From positions 124,001 to 188,000 of the forward strand of contig NW_020800094.1 of NCBI RefSeq assembly GCF_003590095.1: 64,000 nucleotides of DNA, given 5' to 3'. Below, one piece after another: positions 25,554-35,850 of the stretch. Below the pieces are notes generated by a model, which worked only from the letters and a program-made list of their open reading frames with translations, was not told the origin of the DNA and made no database searches. The DNA comes from Trichoplusia ni. Lineage: Eukaryota > Arthropoda > Insecta > Lepidoptera > Noctuidae. A program made the translations under genes and the position numbers. Position 1 is the first letter of the stretch. Every line of letters starts with the position of its first letter.

Positions 25554-25606
25554 TCTCCAAACCTATAAGTAAATTATAAAGTATTAAAATAAAAATTCTA
25601 TAAGTT

Positions 25607-27764
25607 CTATTCCTCCTCTACCACTGATCTAGTGTTTGTTGTTGATAGCTCCATAAGCTTCTGTTTTATTTCAGAGATCTGTAAAAAGTAAAATAATTGT
25701 CAATAAATTAGTTCCAAACTTCGCCTGTCCAAAAAAACAGGTAATATGGAACGTCTTTAGAGAGAGACAATATATTCTACAGTAATAATAACGTCATCAA
25801 GGTGGAGAAGATTCAACTAGATGCCTGAGAAAACCTTCCATCCTAGTATTTATGAAAGAAATGCTTGAAAAGCGAGAGAAAGGTTTTGCTCTGCACTTCT
25901 GCAGTGGAATAATATTAGCAGAACGCAGGTTCAGACGAACCAAGGAAAATATAGTTTATATTTCTCTCTTTTATAAGCCGGTCAAACAGTTATTATGATA
26001 GTTAGTAACCGCACCTTTTGAATCTCGTTCAAAAGCATCTTTTGCTCTGTCCTCGGCGTCATATCCTTTCTATTAATGTCTATTGCTTCCAAGTTCTCAA
26101 ACAGCTGTTTAATCTTCAACGCTAAGTGAACATCATTATTGCTCTTTCTAGGGACGGTTGGCTTCGCTCGTCTGATTAATTTCTTCCTGTATTTGTCAGG
26201 TAAATCCTTTTCAATGTCTTCTCTAGTTAGTACTGTCATGAAATCAGGGTGGGTGTCGTATGGAAAGCTTTTAGGATCCATTTTGTATGAACTGTCAGCG
26301 TGTGTGTGTTTTCTCGATCTATAGTCTGTGCGCCAGTTTCTTAGGTGGTCTAGATTTCTGAAAAACATTCTATATTTAAGTAAATAGAAGTGACGAAATA
26401 AGATACGAAGAATAAGTGAACCCTATTTCGCCAGAATATTTTTATACTTAGTGAAGTTTCTTAGCGCTTGCCAATGAACACCTTTATCATAATGAGATTG
26501 AGAAAAGCATAGCAAAATGCATGTGCAGAGGTAAATCGTAAATCTGTGATAGTAAATAACGAGCTAAAACACCAAGTAACTTTTAAGCCTAAACATGCTA
26601 TTTAAGTTAATAAAAACAAAGAAGTAAAATAAAGTTAGGCACGCTGTATGAAGATGAAACACACTTTCTTCCTTGAAGAATCTTGTCCCTCATGGCGAGT
26701 AAGTCTTTATGCTTCTTCAATGCCAAATCTCTCAAATAATTCTGTTTTATCTTTGCCTCCAGCGCTTTTTCCCATCACTGAATTCCGCTTTAACATATTT
26801 GGAACTCTGATAGTGGGGCGGTATAGTAAACCGACTCTTTGCTAATTTGCGACACTTCCCTTTATTTTTCGGATAATATTCCTCGTCTGAATCATCCGAC
26901 TCTCGCTCATTAAGTTGTATGGACATTGCCTTTTTCAATTGCTCACCATCGATTACGGAATTGTAACTTAGAGCTTCCTGACTATAGTTTTCGGGAGAGA
27001 TCTCACTTGTGCTTACCGTTTCTTCAGACATTTCTGATTGGGCTCCAATGAACATATTGTCGATATATTTATTATTTAAAAATTGTAAAACGCTTAAAAC
27101 TCCCGCGTTTATGACTTCTCTTGGCGGGTACATGAGTGGGTTCCCGCCTAATTGCAAAACCTTTAAATGTACGACAGTTCCTAATTCGTCCGGAAGTGAT
27201 GTTAACTTGTTGTTTTGTAACAAGAGATGCGTGAGGCATGGGTGATGTTTTATAGATTTTGGTATGTCCGTCAGCTTGTTGTTTCTAATATCGAGGTACA
27301 TAATGTGCGGTAAAGACGGGAATAAATCGTTGGGTAAAGTTGTGATATTGTTGCTTTGAAGATAAAGTATCTGGAACAATGGAAGGTTATCTGTATCTCT
27401 ATAACAATGCACTGGATGAAATTTAGTTAGATACTATGTAGAACCAATAATCTTTGTGAAACGAAACGCTTTTTTATGTTGCCCATTGCGTACCACGACT
27501 CGACAAAAGCCTCTCCCAAATCCTCATATCTACTACTCTCCGTCCTGGGCCACCAAAAAACCTGACTATAATTAATTTTGGGTTGCGAAATATTTACCCT
27601 CGTCTGTTGATATTTTACGTCAAAATAATTCAACTTACAGTCAAAAGATTGTTTTTCAAATCCGGTACAAATTTTAATCCTTGGAAAGATAAATCCCATG
27701 TTGTTTCTTCATTTAATTCTTCTTCATAAATATTAGGAACACTTGTATTTGATGCTTCAGACAT
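25607..27764 (-). pseudogene. LRRC27-like leucine-rich-repeat protein, apparent frameshift
   Basis: Four exons are read on the minus strand: 27764-27639 (start MSEASNTS), 27370-26665, 26357-26015 and 25678-25607 (stop TAG). The protein begins with a conserved TWDLSFQGLKFVPDL head, followed by about four leucine-rich repeats of the LxxLxLxxNxITxLP type (from LYLQSNNITTLP to LGGNPLMYPP), an acidic stretch and a charged helical tail, an order like vertebrate LRRC27. The second exon breaks frame at the T5 run 26766-26770 (A5 on the coding strand): the LRR frame hits a stop at about 26747, while the frame that is open afterwards continues in phase into the exon at 26357. One extra A would join them. 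All splice phases agree with that reading (about 415 residues), so this may be a sequencing or assembly slip in a working gene rather than a true pseudogene. LRRC27 has no settled biochemical role. Confidence 0.7.
27371..27638 (-). other. intron 1 of the LRRC27-like gene with repeat debris
   Basis: The intron runs from donor GTAAGT (27638) to acceptor CCATTGTTCCAG (27371). It contains a decayed copy of the lepidopteran RTE-type tail (GGGAGAGGCTTTTGTCGAGT on the minus strand, around 27500-27520). An ORF crosses it but looks accidental. Confidence 0.5.
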
Positions 27765-28467
27765 TATTTACACAAGCACTAAACTGTTTTGCCTAATAAA
27801 AAAAAAGTTTGATCGATACAGCTGGATACTACAAATTCAAAAATGGCGCATAAAATTTTAAATTCAACTTTTGCCCGTTGATTTTTGAACGAAATGTTTT
27901 AAAATAAAATCTGTGGATAAAATATACCAATTTACTTCTATATTTCTTTTGTTAGAATGCCACAAATACATGGATGTAATTAAATTACTAGTCAATTTTA
28001 GTTTTCCTATAAGTTTTAAAGTAAATTTTATAAAAATAGACCTCTCTACTTTGTTTCTTTTAATAAACAAAATTTTCGCATTTTTTACCTGATTTCATTT
28101 ACCTACTAGCGCAAGTAAACTAAATTGTAATAAAAACAAATTTAGGACAAAAAAAGGCTTTTAGAACGAAAGGCAGTTTTTCATAGACAATTGACCGATT
28201 TGTTAGTGTTGTACTTGAAAAGATGTGGCTTATCGAAGTTAGCGACAGCATATTGAATTGATGGGCTGAATCTATTTATTTGTTAAAAGATGATAATTCG
28301 AAATACAACTTTCGCCTTTTCAGAGCCTTTTCTATAAAATTTACTACAGTAAGACTTTTTTCAACAAGTTTACTTAACGAAATTCTTTCAAAAGTATCGA
28401 TCTTGCACCAAAAGTCATAAAATGTTGAAAAGACACATGGCAAATACGTCACTATCTCAGTTGCAAG
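27765..28467. promoter_or_regulatory. shared divergent promoter region, LRRC27-like / NELF-A
   Basis: The LRRC27-like start at 27764 (-) and the NELF-A start at 28468 (+) face away from each other across 703 bp. Promoters of both genes must lie here unless untranslated exons exist elsewhere. No TATA box or CpG-rich patch is visible. The sequence is AT-rich throughout. Confidence 0.5.
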
Positions 28468-31400
28468 ATGGCGAACGTTCGGGATAGTGACACATCTTTG
28501 TGGCTCCACAATAAACTCGGTACATCGAATGATTCGTGGACAAGTGGCTCAATTTGTACGCAATTAAATGCTGAAGTGCTGAAAAATATAAAGGATTGTT
28601 TTCCAGACTTGCAAACACAAGTGAAATTGAAATTATTGCTAAGTTTCTTTCATATCCCGCGCAGAAATGTTGAGGAGGTAACTTTTCTCTTTGATGTTCT
28701 ATGGTTTTGCGTAACAGTTTGTGTTTTTTGTCTCTTTCCTTGCAAGCTTAAAGCTGCGAGTAGGAATGAGATGCAGCAATACGCATGTATGTAGTAGTTT
28801 TATTTGTTGTCATATAATGAATTTACATGTTAAAAAATTGTTAAAATAATTTTAATAGCGATTTTACTGCGGCCCGGGAAAAGTTTATTACCTTAGGATT
28901 TAACTGTTGGACATTTACACAAAATCTGATATTGAATGTGTCGATAGTTACGACCTTTTCCTATGTGGACTAGTTATTTACGTTCTGTAAATTACGAAAC
29001 AATTCATAGTTTTATTAGTTAAGTACTATGATAAGAGCGCAATAGACGCGTACATTGTATTGCTGTTGCTATGTTTACGTACCACAAACTGTTACAGACA
29101 TAACCTTTTCAATGAATATTATTGTAATGTTTTAAATTGGTTCTTCAAGGGCAGCCTTGTAAATAGCAAATATAATTGTATACACTGTGCTAGGCACTTT
29201 TCTAACCCAATATAAGCATGTCGGAGATGAGCATGAGAATAAATAACTAAATCATAATTAAAACCTCATTTGTGATAAATAGTTCGCAACCTCATTCATA
29301 AAACCTATATAGTTACTGTTCGCGCCAATACTGGCTGGTTGTAAAATAGAAGCGCGGGTATCCTGACACCCAAAAGAGAGCTACGCCGACAAGCATTTAA
29401 ACAATTTTTAAGGTAGATATCTTTTAGGAATTTTCTAATACCAATGTGTTTGGCACAAAATAAAACCATTCAAATGTTTTGAGTATATTAAATGCAGATT
29501 TGATATAATATTGTTCATGGTTAATGCTATTTTTTACTTGTATTTTTTAAAGTGACTCTTCTAATAGATACTCCCACTAATTTTGTCATCAACTATTTCT
29601 GTTAACGGTGAGAAATGCTATATGGATTAATGGTATATTATTATTGATGGTTAAAATGGTTGTATTCTTTACGTAATATATGCTATTAATTTACATTTGT
29701 CAAAGTTGTATATGAAAATAGACAACCATAATAAGATTTTTTAAATAACAATTTTAACTTTGTTATTGATGAAACTCATATTTATTTAGACATTATCTAC
29801 GCTTATGAACTAAATAACTTATTTATAGAGTATTTAATTACTACCAGTTGTGTGTTACTAACATATATTTATGTTTAAAGGTTTTCTTATCCACATTTTA
29901 TAAATATTGAAACCTTTTTTCCTGTAAAACTATGTAATATCATAAAACTGTGCTCCACTTTACGATGACTGCTATTTGGTAGTATAATGTGAATGAAATT
30001 TACAATTTCAAATTATATGCACTTTTCATGAGAACATCTTACTTGTTTACTTGTAACTTTAGTTCATCAGTTTCAGCATCAAATTATATTCATTCACAAT
30101 TTTTTTCTAAATTGTAAAGGGTTGGAGGATATGAAAAGGTGATAGGATTTATAAAAACATGCAAAAGATAAAATAATGGTGCAATGCACTAATTCCAAAT
30201 CAATGAGCATCTAATCAGTATTCACTATCTTATAATCTGTTATAAATAAGTGGAAAGACAAAAGGAACCATATAGACATAAAGAACTACTAAATTGATGT
30301 TAAATATATGTGTTACTTGCCTTAAGTAACCCAGTTGTCCAAAAACTGTTTTAAATGATTGAATTAAGTTTTTTTAATATATTTTTAAAGAAATAGTAAA
30401 GAAAATATTTTTATTTTCAATTCAGCCTGTCAGTCAAAGTGATATATTATTACATTGAATTCATCATTCTCTTTTCCAGTGGCGAAATGAACTGGAAGAG
30501 ATCATTGAAGTGGCGGCTGTCGACTCAGACTTATGGGTTGCCATGCTGGCAGAAACCCTCAAGACATTCCCCTCAGCAGGCACCCTTAATACAGAGATAG
30601 CAGAGTTTGACGAGACCAGGCCGATATTCAGCGATATGATCAGTGAACTTAGGAGAGCATTAGCTAAACATTCAGATCTGGGATTATTGCCGCTGGAGTG
30701 CTTGTACTTGAATAAAAATGCTTTAGTTTCTGTGGTAAGATGATATTAATATTTATTTATTATTTTTCAATTCAGAATACATACTAAATAATACATACAC
30801 ACTGTAAAATTACCAAACTAAAATTATTTGAAGTTATATTATAAAAAAGTTAATTAATAGTGTTAGCGTAGTTAATTTTGCATGCTTTAGTCTTAAGCAA
30901 AACATGTATAATCTCAACCTATTGTAACATCTTTATATACCATGTTTTATGCAAATAAATATATTATTATTATTACATAATAAATAATTAAACTAAGCAA
31001 TGAAACAAAATTACCACATGTTAATATGTTATGTATGCTATGTCTGCATATGATACAGAGAAATAATATTTACATTTAAAGATGGATAAATCATGGATAA
31101 ACAGGCTTTTGTGATTCAGTACAGTAGGCTTTAAATTAAGTAAAAAATGCTTTTATGTAGAAAATGATTTAATCTACATTATAACTATTCATAGGTGGGC
31201 CAACAACCGAATCCAGTAAAGCATTTCACGTTAAAACGCAAGCCTAAATCAGTAGCATTGCGGAGTGAACTGCTCGCAAAGGCTACTGAGGTCCAAGCTA
31301 ACCAGAAGAAGGCGCAAGCACCAACCGTACCAGTCAGAAGCCGAGGGATGCCTAGGAAGATGACTGATACTAGTGAGTAATAGATTATAAGGTCGAATCG

Positions 31401-34400
31401 TATTTGAAGATATCTACTTTAGGCCACAGAAATGACTTTTTAAAGATTTTTTCAAAGTTTTTGTTATGAAGAATTTCAAATTTCAACTTCACTTAAGCGT
31501 TCTCTATAGAAGTTTAGCTGGCTAGGTTAGTGTATATATAAATGTAGATAGTGGTGTAGTTGTAAACTAAGTCCGCTCCCCGCAGCCCCGCTGAAGGGCC
31601 TGCCGTCGCGCTGGGCGCGCGGCGCGGGCGGCGGCTGGCGCGGCGCGGCGCGGCCCCCGCCCCGCGCCGGCATCAAGCTGCTGGACATCGCCGAGCAGCC
31701 CGCCACGCACGCGCAGATCAAGAAGCGCAGGAAACTCGGTCAGTACCACACCACCAACAACACACCTGCTCTAAAACTTCAGGATATCATTATGAACTTC
31801 CTTTATCCTGAAGACGTTATACGGAAAGCCACGATTTGAGTTAAAATAAAATAAGAGCCCAAAAATTGGTCAAGTTGGCGATAGTTTTGTGATTGAAGAC
31901 ACAATGGAGAAAAACTATATTATTATAGTCTCGCCAGCTTAGTCCAGTAAAACTTATTTGCCGAAAAAGGCCAGTCCAAAAAACATAATGCATTGATTTA
32001 TAAATTTATATTTAAATTGTCTGGACTTTAAAAGATACTGCAACCCCTTTGTTTGTTTCGACATTCCTTCTTAAAATAGTCAGGAAATGTCGACTCCAGC
32101 GTTCTAAAAAGACGTGTAAAGGTGAGATTATCTATACTAATCTATACTAATATATAAAGCTGAAGAGTTTGTTTGTTTGTTTGTTTGAACGCGCTAATCT
32201 CAGGAACTACTGGTCCAAATTGAAAAATTCTTTTTGTGTTGAATAGACCATTAATCGAGGAAGGCTTTAGGCTATAAACCATCACGCTGCGACTAATAGG
32301 AGCGAAAATACAATGGAAAATGTGAAAAAAACAGGACGGGTATAAATCATAACTTATATCTTCTTCTACCCACGGGAACGAAGTCGCGGGCAACAGCTAG
32401 TAGATGATATTATATTATATTCTACTCGCAGAATAAATGATTTCATTTTTAACCAAAAGTAAACTACCCTCAAATCCAGAGCGCCGTTTGTTCTAACTTT
32501 TAATTCTATACAGAAATGGAAGAGGGCGCTAAGAAGGCAGCCGCCGCGGCGCCGTCCTCCCCCGAGTACAACAAGAATCTCGACAACTACGGACTGCCGA
32601 AACCCGACGAGACGGCTAACGGTGAGGATATTATAATATAATTGTATACAGGCAATTTTTCGCGGTTTTATACATTCATGAACGTAGTTTCAGTTTCCTG
32701 AAATTCTTAAAATTTCCTACATAAACTTAAAGTGGAGAGAAGTAGGTTGTTGAAATTGTTTTAAAAAAGGTGTTATTTTTAATACCAAGATGACTTCAAA
32801 ATGTTTTTCTTAATTTTTTTGCTATTGGGCACCTGTTGATGTAAAATGCAACAAGTGCATATTTGTACTTATGTCAAAGGATTGGATTATAGGAAATTAC
32901 GAGTTTTCCGTATTTGAATTTAATTATTCATAAAAATGCGGAAATCGTTAACAATGGTCATCTTCGTGGTTGCTGATACCTCTGGACTATTCGTGCAGTT
33001 GAACTGGTTTGAAGTATCCTCTAACCAAAAGCCATTTTATCCGATATCGAATGACTATTTATGAGTGAAGATGTTTTGTGTGAATTGATTGAAAATAAAA
33101 TCAATGGGTTTTGATTTTTATTAATCAAAATAGGCAACAAAGTAGCACTTTCTGAACATCAGAGTTACACAGACAGCTCCCCTTATCGCCCACCCTTCAC
33201 CGCTTCTTAAGTGCTCTAGCTGCGAAGAACAAACTCCACAACTTTTTATTATGATACATGATTATATGTATTTATACTTGGTCATGATATATATATGAAG
33301 CCTACCCCGCAGCCGCGGCCAGTACGACGGAGCCCGCCGCGGCCCCGTCCCCCCCCCCGGCAGACGCCAGCTCGCCGGCCGCCGCGCCGCCCGCGCCCGA
33401 GCGGGACCCGCCCAGACCTGCCCCGCTGCTCGTGCAGGTAACTGGACTACAAGTAAACACAGAAACCAACGTGTAGCTTATGCTCACTGCTTCATGGAAA
33501 GCTCTCGGAAACGAAACTACTCAATCCAAAATGACGTACTAAAGCATCAATAAAAGATGAGTGTATATATTAATAACAGAAATAGTTAAATATATGGTGG
33601 AACAGCCATCTGCCGGATGGACCGACGACCTGATGAGAGCCGTTAGGTCTCGTTGGATACAGGTGGCAATGAACCGATCGCAGTGAACAGCTATAGGCTG
33701 AGATGATGATGATGACTAATTATGTTATTGTAATTTCATCCAATAAGCTAAATTCCTACTCTAACATTATTTTTCTCAAAACACAGCAGGGCACAGGAGC
33801 GAAGCCGATAGTCCTGGGCCAGCAGCCGAAGCTGTTGATCACGGGGCAGCCGGGGGCCAAGCCACTGCTGCTGTCCACGCAGAACCTGCTCAACACGTCC
33901 ACCGTCATCCTGCAGCCCGGCGGCAAGGCTGTGCTGCTGCAGAACATCAAGCCGGTAAGATCATTGTGGATTATGTTGATGAAACTATTACTGAAATATT
34001 TCTTTGAATGGAATTGTGAGACTTTACTAAAATAACAAGTTTTTATTTACATTAAAATACCTTTCAGTTTTTAAGACAAACATAAAACTGACTTTAAATA
34101 AAATTACTGGTCCAAGCTTTATGAGTTTATGGGACCAAATGACAGTTATTTGACGTTACATGACAAAAGAATCAATGAAATCGGTTCATCCTAAAAAAAT
34201 GCGCAAAGTCTAAAAGTTTTGTTTTATTTACTATAGATGGCACAGACTGTACAAGTACAGCAGACGCCGCGGTCGGTGTTGCCCACAGTACACACACAAC
34301 CTCCACTTCAACAAATTGCGCAGCCGGTATGTTATAATTTTATATATATATTAATGTTAAAATAATCGCGGTTTCTTATTGAATGAAACAATAGTATTAA

Positions 34401-35850
34401 AAGTTTATAATTTCAAATCAGAAAAACTAATTTATGTGCGAGTAATGGTCACTGGTTCCTGTACTATTTGCTTTTAAGTATACGAGTCGAAGTAATTTAA
34501 TCCTTACGTCGCGTGGGTTTTACTACATTTAAGTCAAATAAAAAGACACCCAGATCCTTTGTGGATCAGACGAACTCCCTACGCGAGGATAGACCATGTG
34601 TTGCCCTGGCATGGTGACCTTTACCAGTGGGCTGAGTCCAGGATGTATCCCCCGCAGGTGCAGCTGGCGCAGCCGGCGCAGGCGGCGGCGGTGGCCGCTG
34701 CGCCCGCGCCGCCCGCGCCCGCCGCCGCGCAGCCGCTGCTGCCTAGGAGGGGACTGTCGCTCACGGTCAGTAACATACCATACAATACCGTTACAGTAGA
34801 CACACGTGCACATTTTTGCTACGATAGTGGCCTTACAACAAAATATCACTTGGAATTGATAACATTTAGAAATAATTTGAGCTTTTTTTTGACATCGGAA
34901 ATTGTTGATGTAACTATTAAAATAATAACACCTGTTATAACATATCTTCAGTTTAATGTAACACAATTTACGACTATTAGAGAGGTCAGTTTTAAGCTGA
35001 TGTTTGAACTACAACTGCACAAGTTGATCGATCACAGTCTGTGTATGGATGACCATCTATGCCATCTCTCCGTGTTTCGAAAGATGCGTTTAATTTTATT
35101 CATACATCTTTTCAATAAATTTCTAATTTACTGACGTGTAATTGCATACTAAGGGACAAAGCATTTGCATAAAATATCAGGTAAATATTAAGTGCATCAA
35201 GCTAGGCTGGTTTGATTTATAAAACTGTTATCAAATTCTTATTAAAGACAAAATCCATAATCAACATTCCCACGATAATGATTACGCAACATTATCATTA
35301 TAATATTCTGTATCATATCTACCCTTTTAAACATGAAAACTGAATTGCTTTTTTAAACATTTGCAGCGAGAACAAATGTTGGAAGCGCAAGACATGTTCC
35401 GCAACGCGAACCGCGTCACGAGGCCGGAGAAGGCGCTTATACTTGGCTTCATGGCTGGCTCCAGAGGTATGTACTACATTAACTACTAGTAAAGTATCTT
35501 CAACGAAGTAAACTCGCCTAAGTTCATTAATATCCCTCAAAAATCGATTATAAAATACTCAATTAACTATACACCTTTTTCCAGACAACCCTTGTCCAAA
35601 CCTTGGCAACATAGTGACAATAAAGCTATCAGAAAACATCGAGAACGTTCTACAATCAGACGACACCTACCTTACTATGCTATCCGAAATGCATTTCCAA
35701 ATGAACTACAACAACGGACAATGGACTCGACTCAAAAAGTACAGGCACATAGATGGTATGGTGCCACAGAAAATACCCCCAGGATCGACAGTTATATCGA
35801 CCAATAACCAGCAGCCAATAGTGTCGATAGCCAATCAGAGTGTTAGTTAA
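28468..35850 (+). CDS. Nelf-A: negative elongation factor A (NELF-A), 11 exons
   Basis: NELF-A is a subunit of the NELF complex that holds RNA polymerase II in promoter-proximal pause. Exons: 28468-28677, 30480-30734, 31195-31372, 31586-31738, 32514-32621, 33313-33437, 33787-33954, 34237-34326, 34658-34765, 35367-35466, 35585-35850. They total 1761 nt in phase, 586 residues. The N-terminal domain (about residues 1-190, NELF-C binding in other animals) shows DTSLWLHNKLG, VKLKLLLSFFHIPRR, LPLECLYLNKNAL and VKHFTLKRKPKS. A low-complexity Ala/Pro/Gln linker follows (exons 4-9, with CTG/GCG-rich DNA). The C terminus has LTREQMLEAQDMF and NRVTRPEKALILGFMAGSR, both highly conserved in NELF-A, then GQWTRLKKYR. 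The start ATG is the first in frame and gives the typical N terminus. Introns hold a Helitron and an RTE remnant. Confidence 0.95.
28678..30479. other. NELF-A intron 1
   Basis: This is a 1.8-kb AT-rich intron with donor GTAACT and acceptor TTTTCCAG. I see no repeat, exon or RNA gene that I can support in it. Confidence 0.55.
32030..32450 (+). repeat. retroposon 3' end, copy 2, split by a Helitron
   Basis: The left part (about 32030-32140) matches 480-600, including GGAAATGTCGACTCCAGCGT. The right part (about 32401-32450) matches the tail GAATAAATGATTTCATTT of that copy. The 260 bases between them are the Helitron at 32141-32400. The retroposon copy is therefore older than the Helitron insertion. 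Confidence 0.7.
32141..32400 (+). mobile_element. non-autonomous Helitron with intact ends
   Basis: The element starts TCTATACTAATATATAAAGC and ends GCGGGCAACAGCTAG. It lies between an A (32140) and a T (32401), which matches the Helitron rule of 5'-TC, CTRR-3' and insertion into AT without target duplication. It encodes nothing and depends on an autonomous Helitron elsewhere. A GTTTGTTT run follows the 5' end. It sits in the NELF-A intron before the exon at 32514. Confidence 0.8.
33590..33720 (+). mobile_element. RTE-like LINE 3' end
   Basis: Translation of this stretch gives GWTDDLMRAVRSRW and QVAMNRSQ, the C-terminal wording of RTE-type reverse transcriptases in Lepidoptera, followed by a tail of GATGAT units (33700-33717). 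It is a 5'-truncated copy in the NELF-A intron before the exon at 33787. Confidence 0.65.

Larger units (their letters stand above)
20483..25606. other. Oga 3' region and Oga-LRRC27 intergenic DNA
   Basis: The first 80 bases after the Oga stop are extremely GC-rich (CCG-type repeats), then the sequence becomes strongly AT-rich. No gene is supported. A truncated copy of the short TIR element with the conserved core lies at about 22779-22860. Around 22990-23080 there are loosely inverted GAGGC(A/G)ATGC blocks, and around 24064-24205 inverted copies of GGCCGATGTAA, both possibly decayed MITEs. Oga poly(A) candidates are numerous and cannot be ranked. Confidence 0.5.

Noticed and set aside
34559..35134. 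191-codon plus-strand ORF overlapping NELF-A exon 9
   Set aside because: Only the part 34658-34765 is a NELF-A exon; the rest is readthrough into introns without conserved composition.
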